A stretch of DNA of 64,000 nt from assembly GCA_027922465.2 (NCBI GenBank), contig BQMF02000010.1, positions 1,488,001-1,552,000 of the forward strand. Direction: 5' to 3'. Positions 10,760 through 21,825 of this stretch are shown here, piece after piece. The stretch's first letter is position 1, and each line of letters opens with the position of its first letter. The notes below the pieces were generated by a model. That model searched no databases and was not told the DNA's origin. It was given only the letters and a program-made list of their open reading frames with translations. Source of the DNA: Turritopsis dohrnii. Lineage: Eukaryota; Cnidaria; Hydrozoa; Anthoathecata; Oceaniidae. Made by a program: the position numbers and the translations under genes.

Positions 10760-11021
10760 AGGGATTGTTCATAAATGACGTCTACTATTAGAGTGGGGGG
10801 ATGCTCAATTTGACACTCGTTGACGGGGGAGGGAGTGGGGAGGTGATACCACTGCTGACATCAATTTTCAGAAAATTGATTTTTCCAATTTTTCTAATTC
10901 CGTAAATGTTTCTTATGAAAATGTTTACGCTGAATGTGATCTTGATGTAATCCGTGGCATGGGAAAGTCATTCCGTCAAAAATCTTGAAAGAATGGCTGA
11001 CGTCATTTGTGAACAATCCCT
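10760..11021. mobile_element. PIF/Harbinger (Tourist-like) MITE
   Basis: The left end GGGATTGTTCATAAATGACG and the right end GACGTCATTTGTGAACAATCCC are inverted repeats, about 20 of 22 bases pairing. TTA flanks both ends directly. A TTA/TWA target duplication and GGG-starting termini are typical of PIF/Harbinger and its Tourist MITEs. At about 262 bp it has no coding capacity. Confidence 0.75.
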
Positions 11022-11530
11022 TATAGCGATTAAGTTATACAGTTATATTATGAGTTATAACTACAGTGGGGTTAGTGTAGTAATTACACAGTAGGCCTAT
11101 ATGGACAGGATTATGGATATGGATTACTGATCATGTCTGACCTCGATGTTTCGTATTTCATTCTTTCATGAAATGCATGGCTTATTAGAATTGTTTCTGA
11201 CAGGTTCTTTCCGTATACAAGATGGAGGGCACACAGTTTACATTTGTAGCTATAGTTTTGTGCCATGAAAAGGTTTTTTATCACAATATCAAATTAGTCC
11301 AATTACTTCCTCGCTCTCGATTGTCGTCTGAGAAAATGTTTGTATTTAATTATCCAATTCTTTTATTGAATGAAAACTGCAGCCATTTTCTGCTATTAGC
11401 TATTCCTCTTCAAGTCAGCGCGTTATAGAGTGGCAAAGATTGTACTCGTCCAAATAGTTGATATCCTTGATGACGCATACTGTGTTGATATGTATCGATG
11501 AGAAGGCATTAGAAATTTTCAAGGACATTT
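11022..11530. other. unassigned stretch upstream of the LINE
   Basis: No homology recognised; it may be flanking DNA of the LINE insertion. It ends at a polypyrimidine run with CAG (11529-11538) that resembles a splice acceptor. Confidence 0.3.
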
Positions 11531-11537
11531 TTTTTCA

Positions 11538-14420
11538 GTCGTCATTCCTGCCTTCTTCTATACGTTGCAAGTACCCGGTTATGAATTTCATTATCGCAAT
11601 AGAAATACTAGAAGAGGTGGCGGTGTAGGCATCTACATTAAAGATACCATCAAATCATATAAAATTCGCAATGACATCAATAACATGAATAAAGAGCTAG
11701 AACACCTATGGATCGAAATGAAAGATAAGACAACAAAACAACCATTCTTAATCGGCACATTTTATCAACCAAATGTTGACCTTGAATCCAAGTACGCATG
11801 GATTGACAACATCGAGAAATTACTTTTTGATATAAAGAAAGCATGGACTGGCCTTATCATTTTGGCAGGTGATGCTAACATCAACCTAATGGAGACAGAT
11901 CGAATATCTAAAAAATACATTGATATGTTAAATCTCTTTGAACTTCGGAATATTATTTCAAAACCAACAAGGAAATCGTCCACACTAATCGATCATTTAA
12001 TTACCAATATTCCTGCTAACGTACTTCATCACGATGTCATACCATGTCCAACTATTAGCGATCACGATGCACCGTACATGATTATAAACATCCGTCTAGA
12101 TCGGTTTGAGCCACGTTATAAATTTATTCGAAGCTATAAGAACTTTCAGTTGGAAAAGTACATCGAAGATTTCTCCCAACTCCCATTTTCCGTTATATAT
12201 GCAGTAGAAGACCCTGATGAGCAGCTTGAAATCCTAAATGATCTCATCATACAATGTGTCGATACTCACGCACCACTAAAACGCGTAAAACTAACTAGAC
12301 CTCCCGCACCATGGATGAAAGAGATCGATATTGTACATCTTCAACAGCAACGAAATAAACTAAGATATGAAGCACACAAGTTCAAAAATGAAGAAAGTTG
12401 GAACAATTACCGAATAGTAAGAAACGCCATCAAAACTTCAGTAAAAAGGGCCAAGTTATTATTTTACCAAAAAGCACTATCAACGAAACGACCTAAAGAA
12501 ATATGGAAAACCATCCACCGAATATTAAACCCAAACCTTAAAACCATTACAGAAGATCCAGATACACTGAACAATCATTTTAACACAACAGCATCTCGTA
12601 TCGGATTCGCAGAACCTAAACAGCTTAATGAAATTCGATCTGCCATCTACAATTTACCAAACAGCCAATATAATTCATTTAAATTACGCCAGATTACTTT
12701 ACAAAACGTGACAGACGCTATAAAGAAAACACGGAATGACTGTTCAGCTGGCTACGATAACATACCAGCTAATCTCATCAAACCTGTGTACTCTTATCTT
12801 GCATCTCCTCTTACGTACATCATCAGCAACTTCATTCGAATACAAAAATTCCCACATTCTTGGAAAATCGCAAAAATTAGTCCTGTCCCAAAAGTATCAA
12901 TACCATCAAACCTAAATGACTACCGACCAGTTTCCGTGTCACCATTTCTATCAAAAATCTATGAGCGTATACTTCTCAACCAACTTGGAGAATTTATCGA
13001 AGAGCAAATTATTTACCATGAAACACAATCTGGATTTCGGAAAAACCATTCCACCATCACGTTGTTAATAAAATTCCGAGATGACATCCTACGAGCGTTG
13101 AAAATGGGAGAATTAACCATAGCCATATTTACCGACTATTCCAAAGCTTTTGATAAATTGGACTTTGAAACGCTAATAAAAAAACTATATTCTCTGAACT
13201 TCTCAAAATCATTTCTTTACTGGACTGCTGATTATCTAACAAACCGATATCAATACGTGCAAATTGACGACAAACTATCACACCTAAAGAAAATCACATT
13301 TGGCTTCCCACAAGGTTCCATCTTAGGACCTATATTCTTCAATCTTTATGTGACAGAGATAAGTCACATCCTAAAAAAATCGAAAAGCCTTCAATACGCA
13401 GATGACACAACCCTATACCGCCATTGCAAGCATGATCAACTCGAAAACACGATAACAGAAATCGAAAAAGATCTAACCAACATATCCACATGGTCAAAAA
13501 CATTAAACTTGGTTTACAGCTCCAAGACCATGTGCATGCAGTTCCGATCAAAACGAAGTAAAAATCATACACCAGATCTTCGGATAACATGCCATAACGA
13601 AGTCATTAAAGTCGTACACTCCTGCAAATTACTTGGTATAGTATTTGATGAAAACTTAGATTGGCATATCCATACTAACAAACTTATGAGGGACTGTTTT
13701 GGAGTATTAAATGTGCTGCGCAAGATTAAACGTTATGCACCATTCCACACAAGAAAACAACTAGTTCAATCGTTGGTTATTTCAAAACTAGACTATGGCA
13801 ACATACTTTTTTACAACCTAACAAATCACCAAAAATCCCGTCTGCAAAAAGTTCTCAATGCATCTGCAAGTTTTGTACTTAATAGATACGCTAAAATTGA
13901 AGATGTGGTATCACTCAAATGGCTCCCAATCCAGGAACGCCTGGATTATTCAGTTGGTCTACTTGCCTTCAAAGCTGCCAATATTCCTACATTCCCTTCA
14001 TATCTAAAGCTACAATTCAAACAAAACCACAGATTATTTCGAAACGGCATTGAATATACAGGTCCAAAGTTGATCCATCCACCCGAACACAACACTTTTC
14101 CCGCTCTTGCCGCACTGGTATTTAATGATCTCCCAAAGGATGTCCGTCTGGCAGTTGACCTACAGCAGTATAAATTGAAAATGTATGCTTACCTGTTGGA
14201 TAATGCTGCTGCGAAAGAACTTGCTCGAATTTAAATGAGTTTTTTATATGCAAATTATATTATTCGTAAAAAAAATAAAAAATAAAAAAAAATATGTTAT
14301 AGCTAAGGATGAAGAACCATGTAATTTATATGTATTTTATTAGTCAAGCAGGTTAAGATACAAGGCAGCATGAAGCTGATGTGGACCTACTACAATAAAT
14401 AAATAAATAAACAAAGATAA
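11538..14420 (+). mobile_element. 5'-truncated non-LTR retrotransposon (LINE) with intact open frame
   Basis: The LINE body carries the 889-codon frame described separately, then a 3' untranslated region with A-rich patches (14268-14292). It finishes in an AATAAATAAATAAATAA microsatellite at 14391-14410, the usual short-repeat tail of a CR1/jockey-type element. The 5' end lacks the start of the endonuclease domain. No clear target duplication was found. Confidence 0.8.
11565..14234 (+). CDS. LINE endonuclease/reverse transcriptase polyprotein (N-terminus missing)
   Basis: The protein nicks target DNA and copies the element RNA at the nick (target-primed reverse transcription) in the nucleus. 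Residues 1-190 are the C-terminal part of an APE-like endonuclease: RRGGGVGIYI near residue 20, GDANINL near 101, SDHDAPY near 165. The first strand with the catalytic N and E residues is absent. The reverse transcriptase follows: NDCSAGYDNIPA (~385), NDYRPVSVSPFLSKIYER (~450), SGFRKNHST, FTDYSKAFDK (~525), GFPQGSILGP (~585) and the catalytic box YADDT (~610). The frame starts with TTG in the annotated form; no good ATG precedes it, and a CAG behind a T-run at 11529-11538 could be an acceptor. It is uninterrupted for 889 codons, so the insertion is young. The gene at 49.7 kb is a decayed relative. Confidence 0.85.
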   Translation: MQVPGYEFHYRNRNTRRGGGVGIYIKDTIKSYKIRNDINNMNKELEHLWIEMKDKTTKQPFLIGTFYQPNVDLESKYAWIDNIEKLLFDIKKAWTGLIILAGDANINLMETDRISKKYIDMLNLFELRNIISKPTRKSSTLIDHLITNIPANVLHHDVIPCPTISDHDAPYMIINIRLDRFEPRYKFIRSYKNFQLEKYIEDFSQLPFSVIYAVEDPDEQLEILNDLIIQCVDTHAPLKRVKLTRPPAPWMKEIDIVHLQQQRNKLRYEAHKFKNEESWNNYRIVRNAIKTSVKRAKLLFYQKALSTKRPKEIWKTIHRILNPNLKTITEDPDTLNNHFNTTASRIGFAEPKQLNEIRSAIYNLPNSQYNSFKLRQITLQNVTDAIKKTRNDCSAGYDNIPANLIKPVYSYLASPLTYIISNFIRIQKFPHSWKIAKISPVPKVSIPSNLNDYRPVSVSPFLSKIYERILLNQLGEFIEEQIIYHETQSGFRKNHSTITLLIKFRDDILRALKMGELTIAIFTDYSKAFDKLDFETLIKKLYSLNFSKSFLYWTADYLTNRYQYVQIDDKLSHLKKITFGFPQGSILGPIFFNLYVTEISHILKKSKSLQYADDTTLYRHCKHDQLENTITEIEKDLTNISTWSKTLNLVYSSKTMCMQFRSKRSKNHTPDLRITCHNEVIKVVHSCKLLGIVFDENLDWHIHTNKLMRDCFGVLNVLRKIKRYAPFHTRKQLVQSLVISKLDYGNILFYNLTNHQKSRLQKVLNASASFVLNRYAKIEDVVSLKWLPIQERLDYSVGLLAFKAANIPTFPSYLKLQFKQNHRLFRNGIEYTGPKLIHPPEHNTFPALAALVFNDLPKDVRLAVDLQQYKLKMYAYLLDNAAAKELARI

Positions 14421-14720
14421 AGACCTTTTATTATAACTATAAAATCTCAAACTAAAGTCGTTTGGTCAACTATCGAGATTTCGAGACTGACAAGTAAGAT
14501 CGGACAGATTTGCGATAAGGTTGACAATATTGAGCAATAGTAACTGATATTGTGAATAGAACTCACGAGGCCACAATTTGCAGATGAATAAAACAGTCGA
14601 CCAAAGTAAAACAATGTGAATGAGTAAATATACGTATGAAATATAAAATCAAGTCTAAAGGCATTTGGTCCTAATCAAACTCAATGGACCCTGGACTATA
14701 CAAGTAAGATTTAGCACATT
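14421..14720. other. flank between LINE and large TIR element
   Basis: Nothing recognised; note that GTCTAAAGGCATTTGGTC (14652) echoes AACTAAAGTCGTTTGGTC (14450), a weak internal duplication. Confidence 0.3.
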
Positions 14721-14729
14721 CCCAGTCGG

Positions 14730-15360
14730 TACACAACGTAGAATCAACGTCGATATGCAGTTGATAATACGTCGCGACGTCGAAATACCAATTTTCAACG
14801 TTTGTCCAACGTTGAAAATACGATTTCTATTAACTAATTTTCGACGTTACTTCAACGTCATAATGACAACGTTGTTTTAGTCAACCTATTTTCAACCTAT
14901 TTCCGACGTTTAAATTACGACGTCGATCCTATTGACCAAATTTCCACGTTTGTCCAACGTTGAAAATACGACGTTGTTTCTGTTAACTAATTTTCGACGT
15001 TAGTTCAACGTCATAATAACAACGTTGTTTTAGTCAACCTATTTTCAACCTATTTCCGACGTTTAAATTACGACGTCGATCCTATTGACCAAATTTCCAC
15101 GTTTTTCTAACGTCGAAAATACGACGTCGTTTCTGTTAACTAATTTTCGACGTTAGTTCAACGTCATGGTGACAACGTTGTTTTAATCAACTTCTTTTCA
15201 ACCTACTTTCGACGTTTAAATTACGTCGTCGCTCCTATTGACCAAATTTCAACGTTCTTCCAACGCTGAAAAAACGACGTCGTTTCCATTGACTTATTTT
15301 CGACGTTGCTTTAACGTTATAATAACAACGTTGTTTTAATCAACTTACGACGTTAATCAT
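14730..15360. repeat. left subterminal tandem array, ~154 bp unit, four copies
   Basis: The landmark (TTTCCACGTTTGTCCAACGTTG and variants) recurs at about 14788, 14943, 15098 and 15249, a spacing of 151-155 bases. Within units the word AACGT or GACGT recurs every 10-20 bases, often as palindromic AACGTT and GACGTC. Confidence 0.75.
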
Positions 15361-15707
15361 ACTGATCTAGTTTCAAAGGGTTTTTTTTGTTATTTTGTGA
15401 TTTTGTTATTTTTGTTCTTTATGGATCTTCGACGTTCTCATGCGTTTCAATGTTTAAATAATGCCATTTCTGTCAATTGAACTTGCATTTAGTAGCAACG
15501 CATTGTCTATACCTTATCGGTAAAACTTTTGTCGACCGAAAGTGACAAACTTTTGCCGAGGTAATGAAAATTTGTACCGACGAAAATTTGAACCGACCAA
15601 TAATTTAAACCGACGACGCACTTTGACCATTTCAAAAATATTCAGGTCTCTTTTACCTAATCATTTGCAAACTGCAGTAAAAACAGAGGCTGTTTTATCA
15701 AGTCTCC

Positions 15708-15710
<3 letters not shown>

Positions 15711-15744
<34 letters not shown>
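15711..15744. repeat. 34-base poly-C homopolymer
   Basis: An uninterrupted run of 34 C on this strand in an AT-rich region. The ORF across it (15542-15805) would give a polyproline string and is not credible as a gene. Confidence 0.9.
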
Positions 15745-15745
<1 letters not shown>

Positions 15746-15820
15746 TACTACCTATTGATTTTTCGAGTGACTGGCGAAAAAAATAGTCCGCAAAAAGATC
15801 GGTGAAAATGATCGGTCACC

Positions 15821-16165
15821 TTATAGAAGATAAGATCTATTGAAAATGTCGGATAAAATGTTTCGTAGGTAAAAAAAGAAATAGCTAGACAAACATTTGT
15901 TATCCGCATCTGTTGATCTATCAGCATCGTCTGTGTTTAATTTCAAATGCTTTCTTCTTGAAATATTATGCATTAACACATTATGGATTCCTGTGATTGG
16001 AGATTCTTCCTCGTCAACACATTCGTTATCCGTTTTACATGCGTAATCGTTGTCTTTTAAACTTTTACAAACGCTATATGCCTGAACAAAGTCATCTTCT
16101 TCGTCAGTTTCATCAAATTCAACATCGGCAACGGACAATGACTGTGTCTCACGGTTACAAATCAT
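15821..16165 (-). CDS. acidic ORF of unknown function inside the TIR element
   Basis: A 114-codon minus-strand frame rich in D, E and C (DVEFDETDEEDDFVQAY, then CKTDNECVDEEESP). The composition is protein-like, unlike the T-rich shadow frames around it. It could be an exon of a gene carried by the large TIR element. There is no domain I recognise and no clear splice framework. Confidence 0.3.
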   Translation of the reverse strand: MICNRETQSLSVADVEFDETDEEDDFVQAYSVCKSLKDNDYACKTDNECVDEEESPITGIHNVLMHNISRRKHLKLNTDDADRSTDADNKCLSSYFFFYLRNILSDIFNRSYLL

Positions 16166-16194
16166 GTTTATATGTTATGATCCACATGTGCATA

Positions 16195-16330
16195 TGTTAT
16201 CGATGAGCGTAGCATATCGACGAGCGTAGCATTTTCGACGACCGTAGCATAGCGATTGGCGTGCATTAAAAGTTGAAGTTTGTTCTGCAAGTTTGTTCTT
16301 GAGGTTTGTTCTGCATTTTTACAAAAAAGC
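16195..16330 (+). repeat. short tandem motifs CGACGAGCGTAGCAT and AAGTTTGTTCTGC
   Basis: Three to four imperfect copies of GAGCGTAGCATATCGAC (16204-16255) are followed by three of GTTTGTTCT(G/T) (16277-16316). Function unknown. Confidence 0.5.
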
Positions 16331-17296
16331 AAAGAAGATATTTCGACTTGTCGGCTTCATTATCCCAGGCAATAAAGTTAAAAACTGCGGAACTTCGATT
16401 GAATAAATGAGACTAAAGATGGAGCGCGCGATATGAAGATGAAATAACATGCCGATGTTATAAAAAGAGAACCACGAGAAATTTTCTTTCTTTCGAAGAA
16501 GAGTTATTGAGAACGCTACACTTTACGTAATACGATTTGTCATTGTGCTCACAAGTCTACTACTTTACGAATATCGTATATCTTTTTTAAGGTAAAGCTA
16601 TGTTTTGTTTTTTTTCTTTTGTCTTTAACTTTATATGCTTACTAACTATTATATCAATCCTCTCTAGTTTATCTATGGGCTATATAGGATTTGGAACGTC
16701 GCATATTAACTATTTTTATAACATTTTATATTGTTTATACAACCCAAATAATTACTGGATGTTTCAGCAATGTTTCTTCTCCTGTTTGAGTTTATATTCA
16801 GAAGTCATCATCATCATATAAACACTCCTTTTGGTGTTCAATATTAGCTAATACTTATCCTCCTTAAAAGCATCATTGTGCTCTGCTCAAGAAAACAAAA
16901 TGAGTTTATTGCAATGTGAAGTCAACATTCTGTAAAACATATCCTAAAGCACCTAAAAAGAAAAGTGGTATTTTTTCTTGGAAAGCTTTGGCATATAAAA
17001 TGTTATTTTTATTATTTCCACACATCTCATTGCTATTACTTCTGTATTCTCCCTTCCCTCATTAAAGTGTTTTCTTACACCATGAACTTAATTAATAAAA
17101 CAAATTTTATATACTTTACCGTATTCACTTTCCTTAAGATAGTTCATGCCATGTTGCGACGTAACCATGGGCACAAAGAAAAGGATAATTTTCTATATTA
17201 GTTCAATAAAGCTAATAAAAAAATAGGTTAAACATGCAAATCTAACTTGGAAAATTTGGTTTTGTTATTGTAATGTCTCCAGGGAACAAAATGATC
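16331..17296. other. AT-rich interior of the TIR element
   Basis: Short hydrophobic frames (for example 16600-16821) arise from T-rich sequence and are not supported as genes. Confidence 0.3.
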
Positions 17297-17300
17297 TTAA

Positions 17301-18073
17301 GGATACGGTATAAGTTACATACATCAAAAAATAAAAAAAAGTATTTTCTGTATTTATATAATCTATCAAAAAAGTCAAAATTTTTCAGTGGTAAAGTTGG
17401 TTTTACGATTTTTTACAGGAAAGTGGTTTGTTTCCAAATAAAATTTCTTCTCATTCTTGATTCTTGATTTTCTTTGATTTATCTTTTATACATTTTATAT
17501 AAACAATGAATTACCTAAATCTAATTACTCATTTTGAGTTTTTTTTACAGACACACTTTGTGTTAGAATGAGCATTATATATAATTAAAATACTTTTAAT
17601 AATAGTATAACCTGTCAGGTGTTTGATCTTCATTTTGATCATGTTGAAGTTATGATCTTTTGCAAAACTTTTAAAGTGCTTTTCCTCCGTGTTTGTTTTT
17701 TAGCAAAATTCCTACTACATTTTGGGTCTCTTTTACAAAACTGAAAAAGCTCTGTGGGAGAGATCTCCCTTGTGATTCTATCAAGAGTGGAATGAGCACT
17801 AGAAACTGAGTAGTTTTGTACAGGATGGTTAACAGGGCTTGAAACGCTGGAAACATCTTGTTTTTGAGAAATGGGCTGGAATAGATTTTTTCCATGCACA
17901 ATGTTTTTTATATCATTATATTATTATCAATTTATGAAAGTGTTCTTGTATACGTTTTTGAGGATCTGTTTATGACTTTCAAAATTGTTTTGTTGTATTT
18001 CTCAGAGTGAGAATGTGTGATCAAATAACTTTATTAAAGAGTATTAAATTGACATTTAAGCTGTACCGTATCC
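17301..18073. mobile_element. nested TTAA-flanked DNA element (773 bp)
   Basis: GGATACGGTA at the left end and TACCGTATCC at the right end are inverted repeats, and each is flanked by TTAA. TTAA target duplications are used by piggyBac and Kolobok elements; the termini do not let me choose. The inside carries an 86-codon minus-strand frame (17639-17899) with protein-like text (SPVNHPVQNYSVSSAHSTLD, then EISPTELFQFCKRDPKC) that might be a transposase or cargo scrap. It sits inside the large TIR element, so it inserted later. Confidence 0.6.
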
Positions 18074-19019
18074 TTAAAATTTTATTATGAATATAAAAGG
18101 AATTCTAATTCTAGTGAAAATGCATAATTAAATTGACATCTTGAAAGATTAAAAGAAATTGTAAAATGACTGAAGAAAACAGGACTTGCTATCAAAGAAG
18201 TATATTAACTAAAAATGTATGTTCGAACTTTGTGCATTTATGGTTATAAATCCAAAAGAAACATGAAATGAAAGCCTAGAACCACCTTTTCATTTTAAAA
18301 GTATTAAGATCAGATTTAAACAGTTTTTCAGAAATTAATTTACCAGAAGATGTAACATCAGTTACGAAAAGCTTTGTAAAGAATTTTAGAAAAATATCAC
18401 AACATTGTGTTTTTATTGATATAATTTTGAAAAATTTTATTCTACTTCTGTTTTCATGTATTTTTCAAATTTTTGGTTTAGAAATGATATTTATATTGGA
18501 AAAAGGAGGATTATAACATGTCACGTAAACAGTATCTTAAAAAATGGAGGGGCACTCAACGTAGTAGATGGCGTAGTGTCATGGCGTAGAACAGCGAGTA
18601 GGTGCCCAACTGAAGTACGCCCCAGATCGAGCACATGGTGGAGGTCGATGAACATTTTATATGACTTGTAAATAATATTAACTATTAACATATTAACTTG
18701 AGCATTCTTTGTGACATTTTTATGCTGTATTATAGAGATAACTAAATATGATACGTCAAATGTTTAGTATTCTTTGAGGGAACTGGAAATTGATTCAAGT
18801 GATTGTTTACTATCTGAACTGGATGGTTTTTTTTGGTGCGCAAATTCACGTGATAAGTGTCCTTTCCACATTTTTATAAACATGAAAGTTGTAAATATTA
18901 TCACATTACTAATTTTTATTTGTAGAGTTGTTTGAAAGGTTGTATTATTTATATTTATATTTTCTAAAAAGAAATTTTAAGTTATTCATTAAACTTTTTT
19001 GTTCTTAAAATCTTTTCCA
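18074..19019. other. AT-rich interior of the TIR element, right part
   Basis: No gene recognised. A GC-richer patch at 18540-18650 gives a short frame only. Confidence 0.3.
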
Positions 19020-19439
19020 TTGTCTACTCGATGTTGAAACTACATGAATACGAGGTTGAAATAAGGCTGTTATTTCGTTGAAATTCAACTGCGTTTATGA
19101 CGTTAACCAAATTTAGAAGTCCTTTCAACATACTACCGACGTTGATTCAGTGTCGAAACAACATGGAAAGGAGGTTGTTTTGAAGTTGTTTCATCGACGT
19201 TGAAATTCAGTCGTGCAACGACGTCGTCGATTGTTTCATTTTTAACCAAATTTAGACGTCGGTTCAACGTAACTATCGACGTCGGTTCAACGTCGAAATT
19301 ATGTTGTTTCATCGACGTTGAAATTCAGTCGTGTTAACGACGTCGTCGATTGTTTCATTTGCAACTAAATTTCGACGTCGTTTCAACACTGCCGACGACA
19401 TATTTTCAACGTTGAAACAACGTTTATGTGCCGGCTGGG
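19020..19439. repeat. right subterminal array and terminus of the TIR element
   Basis: CGACGTTGAAATTCAGTCGTG recurs at about 19194 and 19312, and TCGACGTCGGTTCAACGT-type words fill the space. The array runs in the opposite sense to the left one and ends in CGTTTATGTGCCGGCTGGG. Confidence 0.65.
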
Positions 19440-19586
19440 TTTGCACATAAGAACAAGTGAAGTCCAGCTCACATGACGTAGGACGTAAAATCGAACTCAC
19501 AACTGAGCCAAGATTTGCAGAAATACACCTGGCGAGAAAATTGAAAGAAGAGCAGTTAAAAAAGGAAAAAGAAAAATAAGATTATA

Positions 19587-19735
19587 TCTTATTATACTAA
19601 TTCGCTATTGTGTGTCACACTTTTATTTTAGACAGTGACATATTTGTTTTTTTTTTCACGGTCAAATCCTTCTTATTTTTTCCCTTTTTGTCGTAAAACC
19701 ACGTAGATGCGAGAACACTTTTTTTGATTTTCCGC
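19587..19735 (+). mobile_element. Helitron-like 5' end, diverged and truncated
   Basis: Starts TCTTATTATACTAATTCGC and keeps CACACTTTTATTTTAGA and AAAACCACGTAGATGCGAGA of the 568 bp family, with an insertion-rich middle. Similarity ends near 19735. Confidence 0.55.
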
Positions 19736-21620
19736 GATTAGTATATGCTCCTCCGTTTTGTTATTTTTGGTTTGCGCAGTGGAAATCAGCCGAAAAACGG
19801 CTTTGGAGGAGTACGAGCAATGCAATCTTCTTCGTTCGAAATTTGTCAACGATCATTTCGTGAGCAAGAAACTTCGCGAAGAAGACGTGTTTCTTTTTGT
19901 ATACGAATATTTAAATTTAAATTTGATTGCTTGAGGCAGCAAATCGACGAAAGAACTGACGAAGAAACACAGGTTTGTATGCACGAAGGTATTGTTATTA
20001 TTATAAAACGTTTTATTATCGGGTAGCACGTGTAAGTGAGTTAGTTGTTTGTTTACAATGAAAAATCATATTTAGTAAAAATTAGCTGCAGAAAGATCGA
20101 ACGAACAAAAGGTATTATTATAAAACTTTTATTTTTGATTAATAAAAGAACAAGTTAGGTACATGTATTTGTATTTAAATGTATTTAAATGTTTGTTTAC
20201 GTTTTAGTTATCAAATATCGCTATACAGAAGAAAGTGTAGTGAAGAAATGCAGAACAAAATGATGTTTATTTAAACAGTAAGGAATGGTTTTAATTTAGT
20301 TTTGAAAGATTAAATACTATAGCTTTGAATAGATATCTTATCATATGAGTTCTTTCGTTTAGTTTATATGCTACTGGATGAAAAACGAAGACGAGAGTAA
20401 TTTGTTTTGGTAACGCGCGCTATTATTATTTTTATAGTTAGCAAAGAAGATTTGATTTGATTTATTTATTTACAGATCAATTAAAAATGGTCCCACAGCT
20501 ATGACTGTTTTCCTTTCTCATGGCTGTGGAAGTAGAGAACGTGTTATGCTGTCAAATTGTATCTATTGAAGATGATGTTTGATGCTTTGTCTGCATGCCT
20601 TTCTGCCAGCCATTTATGCCTTTTGTTTTGGTTTGCTTAAATATGGTTGCAGTAGTAGTAAGTATTGTAGCTGTTCTTTACTGAAATCTTTTTCTTTTAG
20701 GTCAGTGTAGCTATTTATAAACGAAATTTATAAATGTGTAAATGAAACACATGGTATGTTGAGAAGGTTATTTAAGAGAAGAATGGATTATGTATTTCAT
20801 TGCGATTGTACTACAAAATAAAAGCATTGCTGGGGTATATTTTTCCTCAGTTTATATTTGTTTACGGCATTCATTATTTTGTGTTATGTTAATTGCTAAC
20901 ATACATACTTGCTAGGTATATAAGTTTAGCATTATGTTTTTATTTGTTGCTTTTAATATCTTCTGGGTATTCAATTATGGTTTTGGTCAAAGTAGGGCAT
21001 TTTGTTGTTTCAATTATTTTTATTAATTTGATGTTTGGTTGTGTATGCCAGGTAAAAGTCTTTATTCTGTTCAGCTCCAGTGTTGAGTGAACCCGTATTG
21101 ACTCACAGTATCGGTTGACTTCATAGACCAAATTTTGTTTTCAATTGTTATCTTTAGGATAAATGCGTACTTGAATTTTCTTTTTGTTTTTTCTTTCTTT
21201 TTGTTTTATTTTTTATTTTAATATTGTTATAGCATGATTAGGTTTTCGGTATTACAATTCAAGTATTAATTTTTTAGGTAATAATAAAAAAAAGCATAAA
21301 GAAATTAAACTCATGGTTTTAATCATGACGTTGATGGTTTTGGGAAGAGCAGACTACATATCATTTCAAAAATTCATTAATGGTTGCAGTCGAGTAGTAA
21401 CTTTGGAACAAAAGAAAAAGTTGGAAGGTTTCAATTTGTTTTGAATTAACATTTTGTAATGTTTGGTTTCGTATGTCTGGGTAAACAGTTCTGTGTTATA
21501 TATTGCCATTTTTTTACATTAAAGTTACTTCTCTTCTGCGTATAAATATATTATTCTGAGCCATGTTGCTATTTGTTTCTGTTTTTAATCTTCTGAATGT
21601 AAGAAATGAATTAAAAAATT
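19736..21620. other. unassigned stretch
   Basis: A frame at about 19780-19950 (EEYEQCNLLRSKFVNDHF) reads somewhat like protein behind a possible acceptor (TTTGGTTTGCGCAG), but is unidentified. A small hairpin (CCACAGCTATGA / TCATGGCTGTGG) lies at 20493-20530. Otherwise AT-rich with no feature. Confidence 0.25.
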
Positions 21621-21699
21621 AATGCCTGTAGAAACTTTTACACGAGTTAAGTTTTGCAACACAACGCATACTGAACATGGGTGGCGAGCGCCGCCGCCT

Positions 21700-21825
21700 G
21701 GGCTGTTTTTGAGTTGCGATTCTATAATTTATTCTTTTGTCACGGGGTACGTACACGGGAATGGTGGATTTGACCTAATGTTTTCGAAGTTAAGTTCGGT
21801 AAAAAGGTTTTACCCGGGATACTAG
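21700..21825 (+). mobile_element. Helitron-like 3' end fragment
   Basis: Carries only the last ~125 bases of the 568 bp family (GTACGTACACGGGAATGGTGG, hairpin, GGGATACTAG). It is preceded by a piece resembling the other family's end (GGCGAGCGCCGCCGCC), so the array begins with a chimeric or deleted copy. Confidence 0.6.

Larger units (their letters stand above)
14721..19439. mobile_element. large terminal-inverted-repeat element with CAACGT-rich subterminal arrays
   Basis: The left end reads CCCAGTCGGTACACAACGT and the right end, on the minus strand, CCCAGCCGGCACATAAACGT. Behind each end lies a long array of ACGT-centred words (TTCAACGT, CGACGT): 14730-15360 on the left and 19020-19436 on the right. 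This pairing of inverted ends with inverted arrays marks one 4.7 kb DNA element. I saw no transposase; the ORFs inside are short. The superfamily is not identified, and the flanks (TTAGCACAT and TTTGCACATA) only hint at a target duplication. Confidence 0.65.

Noticed and set aside
15542..15805. 87-codon plus-strand frame
   Set aside because: It runs through the poly-C tract as polyproline and has no motif or conservation signal.
16600..16821. Possible small membrane protein
   Set aside because: Hydrophobicity follows from T-rich sequence; no start context, homologue or neighbouring exon supports it.
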